A DNA stretch of 37,296 nucleotides from positions 1-37,296 of the forward strand of contig JAIBBM010000040.1 of the NCBI GenBank assembly GCA_019694685.1. Reading direction: 5' to 3'. The stretch comes from Leptospirales bacterium (GTDB lineage: Bacteria; Spirochaetota; Leptospiria; Leptospirales; Leptonemataceae). Made by a program: the position numbers and the translations under genes. This document shows, piece by piece, positions 26,452 through 33,702 of this stretch; the first letter of the stretch is position 1; the number at the start of each line of letters is the position of its first letter. The notes below the pieces were generated by a model. The model was given only the letters and a program-made list of their open reading frames with translations, did no database searches and had not been told where the DNA came from.

Positions 26452-27272
26452 ACTTCCATCTGGTCCAGTTCACTCGCAGATGTAAATGGCTGCATAGACG
26501 CCTCTCTATCAGAGAGAGCAGGAGCATGATCTGTAAACACAACTCGCGCCGCCAGATGCCTGGTTGCTTCGTAGACATCCACGGCAGAAGTATCCACATC
26601 TTGCAGTAGAATCAAAGAAGCCCCTTCCGCTATTTCTGGGCGCTTTCGAATGAGTGCCGCACTGGCGAGTAAGAGAGTGCGGCCAGAATGAGTGATTCTC
26701 AGAGAATCCGAGGACATGGCATCGAGCGCGCGAAAGCATTGCACCTGAAACGACTGAATGTGCTGCGAAGTCTCCGTGAGAACTGCAAACGTCTTCGTAG
26801 AGGGGCTTTCTTGAAACCCCACGGGGAAGAACGCAAAATCTTGCTGGCGTTCCATTCTTTCGCGCAGGTCGCTCACAGATGAAAAAAGAGTGAATGAATT
26901 TCCTGGAATATAAACGGGAACAAAGAAAGGCCAACCCTGCACGTGATCCCAACGAGTGGATGTCAGGATTACATTGAATTCGCCCTTCACTCCGCGCATC
27001 ATCAAATCATAGCCAAGCCTGCGAGCGCCTGTGCCTACATCTATGATGATGCGGTCTGTTCCCGCCGTGATTTCGAGGCAGCGCGTTTCTCCACCTATGA
27101 GACGTTTGATATGAACCGGAAGAGACGCAATGACTTCATCCGGCGGAAGATCGGGGTTTACCTTCCAGGCTTCGTGCGCGAACAGAACAGCCTGCTTGAC
27201 TCTGGACTGCATTTCCTCTGTCGAAAGCGAGGAAGGAACATCCGACCTCACACCCCAGAATTTCACGTCCAT
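26448..27272 (-). CDS. metallo-beta-lactamase-fold protein lacking most metal ligands
   Basis: The 274 aa protein aligns by motif with phosphoribosyl-cyclic-phosphodiesterase-like MBL proteins: FWGVRSDVPSS start, GGETRCLEI, IIIDVGTGARRLG, and WDHVQGWPFFVPVYIPG. The metal motif HxHxDH reads S105-x-R107-x-D109-H110. The later ligand positions (usual GHST, TDTE and following His) appear as DVDTS and LLASAAL, while the terminal TDHAPALSD is partly kept (His249). So most ligands are gone and catalysis is unlikely; a binding or regulatory role is more plausible. It is convergent with the GT2 gene and divergent from trmB, and conserved in length, so it is not an obvious pseudogene. Confidence 0.8.
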   Translation of the reverse strand: MDVKFWGVRSDVPSSLSTEEMQSRVKQAVLFAHEAWKVNPDLPPDEVIASLPVHIKRLIGGETRCLEITAGTDRIIIDVGTGARRLGYDLMMRGVKGEFNVILTSTRWDHVQGWPFFVPVYIPGNSFTLFSSVSDLRERMERQQDFAFFPVGFQESPSTKTFAVLTETSQHIQSFQVQCFRALDAMSSDSLRITHSGRTLLLASAALIRKRPEIAEGASLILLQDVDTSAVDVYEATRHLAARVVFTDHAPALSDREASMQPFTSASELDQMEV

Positions 27273-27329
27273 GCTGGTATCCAGGAACGTGATGGCTCCC
27301 TGTAAACCAAAAGATTTTCTGGACTCCGG

Positions 27330-27995
27330 ATGGATAGAGAGCTATCAGTAGAGAGGCCAGAGCTGAGGGAAAAACTTCTATCGATCGCCCGATTGCAATA
27401 TGCTGTTCACCCTGGTATCATCACGCCAGATGAATCCGGAAAGATCAGTCCGCAAAGACTGTTCAAGAATCCGGATAGCTTCCACGTTCTAGAACTGGGC
27501 GCGGGATTTGGAGAGCTTTGCGTCGAATACATGCGATCGAATCCAGATCATGAGTACACTGCGTTTGAAATCAAGTGGGATCGGATTCGCAATCTACTCA
27601 AGCACGCAGATGCTGACCGGCTTCACCCGCGTGTGGTTCCCGTTGACTTCGACTGGTTTTTTGAATCGATGCTTCCTGCGCATTCATTCGATCGAATCAT
27701 CATCTATTTTCCAGATCCCTGGCCCAAAAGGAGACACTGGAAACACAGACTCATCCACAAAGGCTTCCCGGATAGACTCAGTCCGATCATGCGGCCTGGA
27801 GCGGACATCTATCTGGCGACGGATTACGGTCCATATGCCAGGCGGATGCTGAGTGCCTTTCGCAAGTCCGCTCTCAAGCCTGCTTTTCCGTTTCCTCATT
27901 ACGTAAGGGAGAACCCCCTGCCCACTCGCACGCATTTCGAAAAGCTGATGTCGCAAAAACGCAAACCCTACTTCATGGTATGGAAAAATGAATAA
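27330..27995 (+). CDS. trmB: tRNA (guanine-N7-)-methyltransferase
   Basis: TrmB methylates G46 in the tRNA variable loop using S-adenosylmethionine. The 221 aa protein has the SAM-binding ELGAGFGE (55-62) and the diagnostic IYFPDPWPKRRHWKHRLI (about 125-142). Its ATG lies 57 bp from the divergent MBL gene, so the two share a short control region. Its 3' end overlaps the next gene by 8 bp. Confidence 0.95.
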   Translation: MDRELSVERPELREKLLSIARLQYAVHPGIITPDESGKISPQRLFKNPDSFHVLELGAGFGELCVEYMRSNPDHEYTAFEIKWDRIRNLLKHADADRLHPRVVPVDFDWFFESMLPAHSFDRIIIYFPDPWPKRRHWKHRLIHKGFPDRLSPIMRPGADIYLATDYGPYARRMLSAFRKSALKPAFPFPHYVRENPLPTRTHFEKLMSQKRKPYFMVWKNE

Positions 27996-29604
27996 GGCTC
28001 AAGCGGTTTCCTTCCTTTCCATTGTGCTCTTCGCAGCCACAGCTGCCCTGGCCCCGACTCTAGGAATCTGGGCACTGCCGGACCCTCCGCGCTGGCTGGT
28101 CCTTTTGCTTCTTGCCTTTGCTTTTGTCCCTTTGCTTGTAGATAGACTGCTTCCAGAAAATCGAATGATTCTGGTTCGATTCCCTCCTCTGCTCATTGCT
28201 GTTTTTTCCGGACTGGCTGCGGTCTTGATGTGGCAATTCAGACAGAGACTGTTTTTGCCTGCTCCAAACGGAAATGGAGACAGTCACTTCCTCATTGAAC
28301 AAATCCCCGTCTACGCAGAGTTATTCGGCGCAAGACTGAGCTTCGATGAAATCCTTGCTTTGTTCGTGCACAGCAAATTCTATCTTCTCTGCAACAAATT
28401 CGGCGTGGGCATCATTGATAGCTATGCGATCTTGAGCTGCGGCGCAGGAATTCTATACACTGCCACTGCTCTCTTTTATCTAAACAGACGACCTTTGCTT
28501 TCGTGGTTGGCCGGTGCATCTGTTCTGTTACTTACACCTGCCATTTCCATCTTCTTTGGTTATGTGGAACACTACGACGCTGTGTCCTTGATTCTATTCG
28601 TGGTAGCGGTGATGTGTTTGCATCTCATGGACAAAGATGTTTCTACTCCTGCCTGGATTGCGATTGGCCTTCTGTCCGCGCTTGGTGCGCTCTTTCACAT
28701 GATGGGAGGGCTTGCACTTTTTCCGCTTCTCTATTTTGTATGGTTCAAGACTGGAAACAGGCACGATTTCATTCGCGCGGCCCTGAAAGCAGGAATTCCC
28801 GCCATCACCTTTCTGGCCTTTGCCTGGATCTACTTTCTACTCCTGGCCGACAATCGCATCAATCTGCGCGAATCGTTTTTCGTAAAGCCGCCCATCTATC
28901 CATTACGTGAATTCTTTTCCGGCAAGCACATCTTCGACTCGATCAACTTGATCTTGCTTGGTATGCCATTTGCCGGAGGTGCCCTTCTGTATTTCTTGTT
29001 TCACAGAGAAATGTTTCGCACTACGATCTCAAGACCAGACGTTCGATTCTTACTCATTGGTCTGGCCGCATTCTTCACCGCGTCGCTGTTCATCAACCCT
29101 CTGCTCAGCTTTCCATCTGACTGGGATCTTTTCACCATGTTTCAGGTCTTTGGGAATCTCGCTCTGGCCGCGATTTTTGCGCACATTCATTCTAAAGAAA
29201 ATAAACTAACGGCGATCGCTCTTTGCGCACTGATCATTTGCAGCACAAGCACCGTCCTCTGGATTCATCGCAATCATTCAACAACTCCGGAAAGCGAGTT
29301 GACCGTAAAAAGAGCCATTGAAAGTTCCCAGGGGTTCCTTGAGCAAATCAAGAATGATCCGGTCTATGCGAAGACACCTCCGCAGAGAAGAAAGACATCT
29401 GTTCAAGCGAGACTCTTTCTTTACGGATCTGAAAGAAAACTGCTGAACAAGCCCGGCCACAAAGAGCTTCTCGCGGAAGTCCAGGAAGAATCCAGACGCT
29501 TTGATGAGTTCATATTGCTTCCGGAAGCAGAATACCAGAAGGCGTACGCCACAGTCTGGCCCAGACTGACGGATCTGAATCGCAGACTGGAATCGATAGA
29601 ATGA
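27988..29604 (+). CDS. polytopic membrane protein, possible GT-C glycosyltransferase
   Basis: The 538 aa protein has about ten to eleven hydrophobic segments followed by a soluble tail of about 110 residues (from about 430). The first large extracytoplasmic loop contains acidic residues in NGDSHFLIEQ (Asp98, Glu104), and FFGYVEHYD sits between helices; both are reminiscent of GT-C enzymes that transfer lipid-linked sugars. The resemblance is topological, not a family match. It overlaps trmB by 8 bp. The nearby GT2-GtrA gene would supply polyprenyl-phosphate sugars if this is such an enzyme. Confidence 0.7.
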   Translation: MNKAQAVSFLSIVLFAATAALAPTLGIWALPDPPRWLVLLLLAFAFVPLLVDRLLPENRMILVRFPPLLIAVFSGLAAVLMWQFRQRLFLPAPNGNGDSHFLIEQIPVYAELFGARLSFDEILALFVHSKFYLLCNKFGVGIIDSYAILSCGAGILYTATALFYLNRRPLLSWLAGASVLLLTPAISIFFGYVEHYDAVSLILFVVAVMCLHLMDKDVSTPAWIAIGLLSALGALFHMMGGLALFPLLYFVWFKTGNRHDFIRAALKAGIPAITFLAFAWIYFLLLADNRINLRESFFVKPPIYPLREFFSGKHIFDSINLILLGMPFAGGALLYFLFHREMFRTTISRPDVRFLLIGLAAFFTASLFINPLLSFPSDWDLFTMFQVFGNLALAAIFAHIHSKENKLTAIALCALIICSTSTVLWIHRNHSTTPESELTVKRAIESSQGFLEQIKNDPVYAKTPPQRRKTSVQARLFLYGSERKLLNKPGHKELLAEVQEESRRFDEFILLPEAEYQKAYATVWPRLTDLNRRLESIE

Positions 29605-29862
29605 TTACTTTGAGAGAGCGGTGTAGAGGAAGCTCACGTCGCAGTTGGCGTCGCACACGCCGGTGCAGGTCTTGAAGTTGTAAAACTCAGATGCGTCGAT
29701 GGTTCCGTTTCGATTCGCGTCGTAAGTATTGCCGCAGTTGGTATAGCATGCCTGAACGCCCGCGCCGCAAACAAGAATATAGGTTGCTAACTTCTGAGGA
29801 GTTGTGTCAGGATCCTTCTGGCAGGCAACCAGCAAGAGCAATGCCAAAAATACGACACGCAT
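29605..29862 (-). CDS. small Cys-rich lipoprotein with one EF-hand
   Basis: The 85 aa protein has a canonical lipobox LVAC (Cys14). The mature part is 72 residues with six further Cys in two clusters (CGAGVQACYTNC and CTGVCDANC) around a perfect EF-hand loop, DANRNGTIDASE. A single calcium loop braced by disulfides is unusual; known EF-hands normally pair, so dimerisation or a structural calcium is possible. It ends exactly at the convergent GT-C gene and its 5' end overlaps the next plus-strand gene by 22 bp. The function is unknown. Confidence 0.8.
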   Translation of the reverse strand: MRVVFLALLLLVACQKDPDTTPQKLATYILVCGAGVQACYTNCGNTYDANRNGTIDASEFYNFKTCTGVCDANCDVSFLYTALSK

Positions 29863-30248
29863 ACAACCAGTTTTCGGCTCGGCTCAGAAACTGCATAGTC
29901 CTTTTGTTTCTTCTTCCTACCTGCAGAACTGCCTACCCTTTCTACGTGGAACGGCCGGCCGGCGCGATCAAAGTGAAGCTCTACCTGCTCGAATCAGACT
30001 ACAGGGGAGAAAGAAACCAGAAGGCAGTTGCAATGGCACTTTCCGGGAAATGGGCAGAAGCGCTGGGCACGTGGACTGAAATGAAAAACAGGAAGCTAGC
30101 CATTGACTGTGGCCTCTTCTCCAACTACGCTATTTCCCTTTATATGAACGGCGAACCAGCCTGGGCCGCCATGGAACAGGCAGTTCGTATGTGTCCGGAT
30201 GACAATGAAGTAAGACACAATTTTCGTATGCTGAGCGTACTTCAATGA
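29841..30248 (+). CDS. small exported protein with TPR-like helices
   Basis: From the chosen ATG the protein is 135 aa. A hydrophobic segment (CIVLLFLLPTC, residues 18-28) suggests a signal or a single membrane anchor. The rest reads as tetratricopeptide-like helices: AVAMALSGKWAEALGTW and LFSNYAISLYMNGEPAWAA, then MEQAVRMCPDDNEVRHNF, with the ALxxxPxxxxxxxN-type spacing. The frame continues 50 codons further up, but that part shadows the EF-hand gene. Whether it is lipidated is unclear (LPTC is a poor lipobox). It overlaps the next gene by 4 bp (ATGA). Confidence 0.7.
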   Translation: MPKIRHAYNQFSARLRNCIVLLFLLPTCRTAYPFYVERPAGAIKVKLYLLESDYRGERNQKAVAMALSGKWAEALGTWTEMKNRKLAIDCGLFSNYAISLYMNGEPAWAAMEQAVRMCPDDNEVRHNFRMLSVLQ

Positions 30249-30655
30249 AACGGTGTTTGTTCTTCCTTCTCCTGGCTCTGGGCTGCGATCGTGCACACAC
30301 TACGCCGCCTGGACAATTTCTTCTTCCTCTGTTGCGCAGTGGAGGAGCAAGGCCCACCACTCCCACGAACCTACGTGCGCGATACGCTGCGTCCATTTCC
30401 GCTTTGACGATGGATTGGGTTGGAAGCATAGATCCTGACACAGGGCTTCCAAACGTAGTCTATTCCATTTACGCGTATGAACTTCCTCCGCGCGAATACT
30501 ACAGACGCCAGGACATTCTTGCGACCACTACGCTCACATCTTACTATCAATCAGCGGATCATTTTACAGGATCACTGTATTTTGTAGTCACAGCATTTGA
30601 CGGAGGTGCGGAGTCATTGCCGTCTAACGTGGCACAACTGGAGTCATCTCTTTGA
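30245..30655 (+). CDS. small lipoprotein with fibronectin-III-like domain
   Basis: The 136 aa protein has a clear lipoprotein signal ending ALGC (Cys14). Residues about 38-134 look like one fibronectin-type-III domain: PTNLRARYAAS, ALTMDWVGSID, VVYSIYAYE, then LYFVVTAFDGGAESLPSN. Such domains mediate binding. It overlaps its upstream neighbour by 4 bp and is followed by a TTGA overlap with the next gene, so the three genes from 29841 to 31143 form a translation-coupled set. Confidence 0.75.
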   Translation: MKRCLFFLLLALGCDRAHTTPPGQFLLPLLRSGGARPTTPTNLRARYAASISALTMDWVGSIDPDTGLPNVVYSIYAYELPPREYYRRQDILATTTLTSYYQSADHFTGSLYFVVTAFDGGAESLPSNVAQLESSL

Positions 30656-31143
30656 ACAGGCGCACCATCCTATTCTGGCTGCTGCTGGCCCCAGCACCCC
30701 TGTGCGCCCTTACACCGGATTCCACATCCATTCTGTTCACAGACGCAGTTGTGCCAGGCTTCGGATCTTTCTACACAGGCAGACCGGTGGCTGGCTCCAT
30801 GATCGCCGGCACGAGAGTCGGCACAGCCTATCTGGCATGGTACTTCAAGCAAAGAGAAAGGGAGTACAGATCCGCAGAAAACGCAGCGCGGATCGCGGAG
30901 TTCTACTTTGGCCCGGGCTATCGATTCAAGAATCCGTATGGTTCCGGCTACTACAGTGCCTCGGAGTTTCACAGGATGGCAGGCAGAAGAGAATTCTACT
31001 CTCACCTGGCGATTCTGTTTCATGCTGGGATTACCGTGGCCAGTCTGTTTGCGACAGAGAGCTTTCTTTCCCTCGATGCGGAGCAAAACGGTCCGGTGTT
31101 TCCCGAACCGCGAGTTCGAGTATCTCTGTCCGTTCCTTTTTAA
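30652..31143 (+). CDS. exported small membrane-associated protein, DUF5683-like
   Basis: The 163 aa protein begins with a signal peptide (TILFWLLLAPAPLCA) and contains PGFGSFYTGRPVAGSMIAGT (in part) followed by a hydrophobic AYLAWYF, resembling the DUF5683 and TM2-like 'PGxGQxYxGr' arrangement. A second hydrophobic segment lies near 128-140 (LAILFHAGITVASLF). The start is a TTG that overlaps the previous stop (TTGA); no other start fits. It ends one codon away from the convergent HPt gene. The function is unknown. Confidence 0.65.
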   Translation: MNRRTILFWLLLAPAPLCALTPDSTSILFTDAVVPGFGSFYTGRPVAGSMIAGTRVGTAYLAWYFKQREREYRSAENAARIAEFYFGPGYRFKNPYGSGYYSASEFHRMAGRREFYSHLAILFHAGITVASLFATESFLSLDAEQNGPVFPEPRVRVSLSVPF

Positions 31144-31473
31144 CTATTGGAGTGTCTTGCGGTGTGCCTGGAGTTCTACCAGGCAAGCGTCCATAAGGCC
31201 GAGATCTTCATCTTCGACCATCACTCCGGCCTGAGCTTTTTCATACGCGCGAAGAACGTGGCGTGCAAAATCATCCGCGCCAATGGTCAGACTCGATCCC
31301 TTTAATTTGTGGAGCAGACTTTTTGCCTGGTCCGCATTTCCGGCCGCTTTCGCAGACCGAATTTGACCCAGGATTTCAATTGCCTGCGCTATGAATTTGT
31401 CCAGCATCTCGAGGAAGAATCCTTCCCCTCCGATGTTTACAATTTCTTCCTTTTTCTGGGAATCAATGACCAC
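31144..31473 (-). CDS. stand-alone HPt (histidine phosphotransfer) protein
   Basis: HPt proteins relay phosphoryl groups between receiver domains. The 109 aa protein is a four-helix-bundle type with H55-K-L-K58-G59-S60-S in LLHKLKGSSLTIGADDFAR, the canonical phosphoacceptor segment. The start is a GTG, 6 bp after the REC-HATPase stop, with no strong Shine-Dalgarno. It is the last gene of the chemotaxis operon. A likely role is phosphotransfer to or from the adjacent receiver; the partner is inferred from position. Confidence 0.87.
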   Translation of the reverse strand: MVIDSQKKEEIVNIGGEGFFLEMLDKFIAQAIEILGQIRSAKAAGNADQAKSLLHKLKGSSLTIGADDFARHVLRAYEKAQAGVMVEDEDLGLMDACLVELQAHRKTLQ

Positions 31474-31479
31474 GAGCGA

Positions 31480-32712
31480 CTATGTGTCGATCAGCGGGAG
31501 CTGCAACTCAAAATTGGCCGCTGACTCACCCTCCGCACCCTTGCTGAAGAAATCGTGAATGTTGCCCGCTCGAATTCTTCCCTGATGTCCCTGAATGATT
31601 TTTTCCACGACAGAAAGACCAAGACCATAGTCCAGCGTCCCGAATCGCTCGTCCACAGTGCGGACGATTCTATAGAAAGGTTCGAAGATCAATCTCTCAT
31701 GTTCCTCGGGCACACCTCTGGATCCAAATTGATTCTCACCTGGAGTGTTTACGAAAGAGCAGTGCAGATGGCTCGATGTTCTGCGAAATAGTACAAAGAT
31801 TTGGGAGGAAGGCTTTGAAAACTTCATGGCATTGATCAAGAGTTCCCGGACCGCATCCGTGAGAAGTCGTTCTGAAATTCGCACGATCCCACTCTGGCGC
31901 GGCGGCTCGCTCACCACAACGCTCTGACTCTTGATATCCAGAAGGCTGTGCAATGAGTCTGCCACTCTGCAAACGAGTGTATGCACTTCTGCAATCGAAG
32001 CTTCCCTTAGATCGATTTCTCCTCGGATCAGCTGATCGATCTCTTCAAATCGCCGCATTGCAGATTCTGCCATGCGCGCGTTTTCGATCAACAGATCCAT
32101 GAGATCTGTACCCACGAGATAATTGCCGTCTACGATCTTTGAAGTGTCCGCAATCAGAGAAGGGAGTGTTACAAGACCGCCAAATCCAATTCCCTGATTG
32201 AAACTCATGCGAAGGTTATCAAACAGAGTCTTGTTGTATCGATCCCGATCGCGACCGAGCACGTCTTCTTTCCAGACGCTAAGTGCAACCTGCCGTTCCA
32301 TCCTGCGGTCCCGGTCTCGCGTGGCGCGCTCCGCCGCCTGCACCAGCCTTCCGGCTTCAATGGCATCCTTTACGCGAAGTACAAACTCCTCCGGCTGCAC
32401 GGGCTTGGGAACATAGTCAAAGATTCCGACTCGCATCGCGCGCACGACCGTGGATACGTCCTCTTCGCCGGTCAGGATGATGGCCTGGACTGGATTTCCC
32501 TCTGCTCGAAGTTTCTCCACGAGTTCAATGCCGCTGATTCCAGGCATGTGAAGGTCTGTCACCAGCAAATCGTATTTGTTTTCTTTGCTCGCGCGAAGAG
32601 CCTCTTCTCCGCTTGAGACTAGAGTTGCCTCAAATTCACTTCCGCCGAGGATCGATTCCAGAAGCCTGCCGTTGACTGCATCATCTTCCGCGATCAGAAC
32701 GCGCGATTTCAA
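31480..32712 (-). CDS. hybrid response regulator: REC domain fused to HATPase domain
   Basis: The 410 aa protein has an N-terminal receiver (1-120) with acidic pocket E9/D10/D11, phosphoacceptor D53 (TDLHMP), T81 and K103. A coiled linker (about 120-150) and a helical segment (about 160-235) follow without a recognisable H-box histidine (no H-E-[LF]-R type). The HATPase (about 240-410) has N-box ELLINAMKFS (290-299), a variant G1 with V-N-T-P-G (321-325) where D-N-G-x-G is usual, and G2 YGLGLS (362-367). It overlaps cheD by 4 bp. In position it takes the place expected for cheB or cheY; no methylesterase or output domain is visible. Confidence 0.85.
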   Translation of the reverse strand: MKSRVLIAEDDAVNGRLLESILGGSEFEATLVSSGEEALRASKENKYDLLVTDLHMPGISGIELVEKLRAEGNPVQAIILTGEEDVSTVVRAMRVGIFDYVPKPVQPEEFVLRVKDAIEAGRLVQAAERATRDRDRRMERQVALSVWKEDVLGRDRDRYNKTLFDNLRMSFNQGIGFGGLVTLPSLIADTSKIVDGNYLVGTDLMDLLIENARMAESAMRRFEEIDQLIRGEIDLREASIAEVHTLVCRVADSLHSLLDIKSQSVVVSEPPRQSGIVRISERLLTDAVRELLINAMKFSKPSSQIFVLFRRTSSHLHCSFVNTPGENQFGSRGVPEEHERLIFEPFYRIVRTVDERFGTLDYGLGLSVVEKIIQGHQGRIRAGNIHDFFSKGAEGESAANFELQLPLIDT

Positions 32713-33221
32713 GCCTGCTCCGTTGCTTTACGTTTCACCCAGACCTCTCCGCTCCAGACATTGAACTGGACTCTGCGATAGAACGCTCCGCCCAGGTCCG
32801 AGGAAAGAACTACGAGTTTCCCCGACTGGGTCATTTCTTCTACCGCACGAATGTTTTTTTCGCCGATCACTTCCACGTTGTCTACTCTTTCGCGAAACAT
32901 GTTTCCGCCGCCAAAGGCTTTGCATTGAAACTCTTTGATGTTTCGCCCTGTCTTCGCAATGTTTTCTGCGAAAAGCTCCATGGCACCGTCCAGATATCTC
33001 CCTTTCGCGTGAGCTGCGTTCGCAGGGCGCGAAGGCAGCAGGAAATGGCACATTCCGCCAACTTTCAGCGCAGGATGCCAGATTGTGATGGATACGCAAG
33101 AACCAAGCAGAGTGCGAATTCGCGTATCGCTGTCTCCCCAGAAGAAATCTCCTGGCTGTAAGAAAACATCGAGCAGAAACTCCGGCTCGTCGCGTGTGAT
33201 TTTAAGATTTGCCTCAGCCAT
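32709..33221 (-). CDS. cheD: chemoreceptor glutamine deamidase CheD
   Basis: CheD deamidates glutamines on chemoreceptors and can interact with CheC in some species. The 170 aa protein has the catalytic TLLGSC (Cys42) and CHFLLP (His59) motifs, and AFGGGNMF. It starts 8 bp inside cheW's end, so the two are coupled. No cheC is visible in the window, so the adaptation partner is unknown. Confidence 0.95.
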   Translation of the reverse strand: MAEANLKITRDEPEFLLDVFLQPGDFFWGDSDTRIRTLLGSCVSITIWHPALKVGGMCHFLLPSRPANAAHAKGRYLDGAMELFAENIAKTGRNIKEFQCKAFGGGNMFRERVDNVEVIGEKNIRAVEEMTQSGKLVVLSSDLGGAFYRRVQFNVWSGEVWVKRKATEQA

Positions 33222-33702
33222 TCGATCGAGGACTGAAAGTCCTCATCTCTTCTGGAGCGAGAACTAGATCCAGGTCCAGTAAAATAACAAAACGATTCTC
33301 AAATCTGGCCATCCCAGAAATGAAATTTGTGGGAACGCCTGAGCCAAAGTTTGGAGCCGGCTCGATCATATCCGGGGCCATGTCGAGCACCTGCTCCACA
33401 GAATCCACAAGGATTCCTGCTTCCGCACGATCCCCTTGAATCTGGATTTCCACAATGATTACACAACTCTTTCGCGTGGCGTCCGCAGGAGTGCCCTGGA
33501 AGAGGCAAAGCAAATCCACAACAGGAAGGACATTGCCGCGCAAATTCACGACCCCGCGAATGTAGTCCGGAGTGCGAGGCACAGTCGTGCAACCGGAGAA
33601 CTGCAGAATCTCTTTCACGCGCAAAATATCTACGCCAAATGAGTTCTCACCCAGCTGGAAGACCAGGTACTGCGCAGCGCGATTCTCTTCCACTTTGTTC
33701 AT
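33214..33702 (-). CDS. cheW: chemotaxis coupling protein CheW
   Basis: CheW links receptors to the CheA kinase. The 162 aa protein begins with the SH3-like CheW fold: QYLVFQLGENSFGVDI, VKEILQF, PDYIRGVVNLRGNVLPVVDL (split). The ATG shares one base with the MCP stop (TAATG). It lies between mcp and cheD, an arrangement common in chemotaxis operons. Confidence 0.96.
   Translation of the reverse strand: MNKVEENRAAQYLVFQLGENSFGVDILRVKEILQFSGCTTVPRTPDYIRGVVNLRGNVLPVVDLLCLFQGTPADATRKSCVIIVEIQIQGDRAEAGILVDSVEQVLDMAPDMIEPAPNFGSGVPTNFISGMARFENRFVILLDLDLVLAPEEMRTFSPRSNG

Noticed and set aside
28165..28195. tRNA T-arm-like string GGTTCGATTCC
   Set aside because: It lies inside the 538 aa membrane-protein gene and no acceptor, D-arm or anticodon arm can be paired around it.
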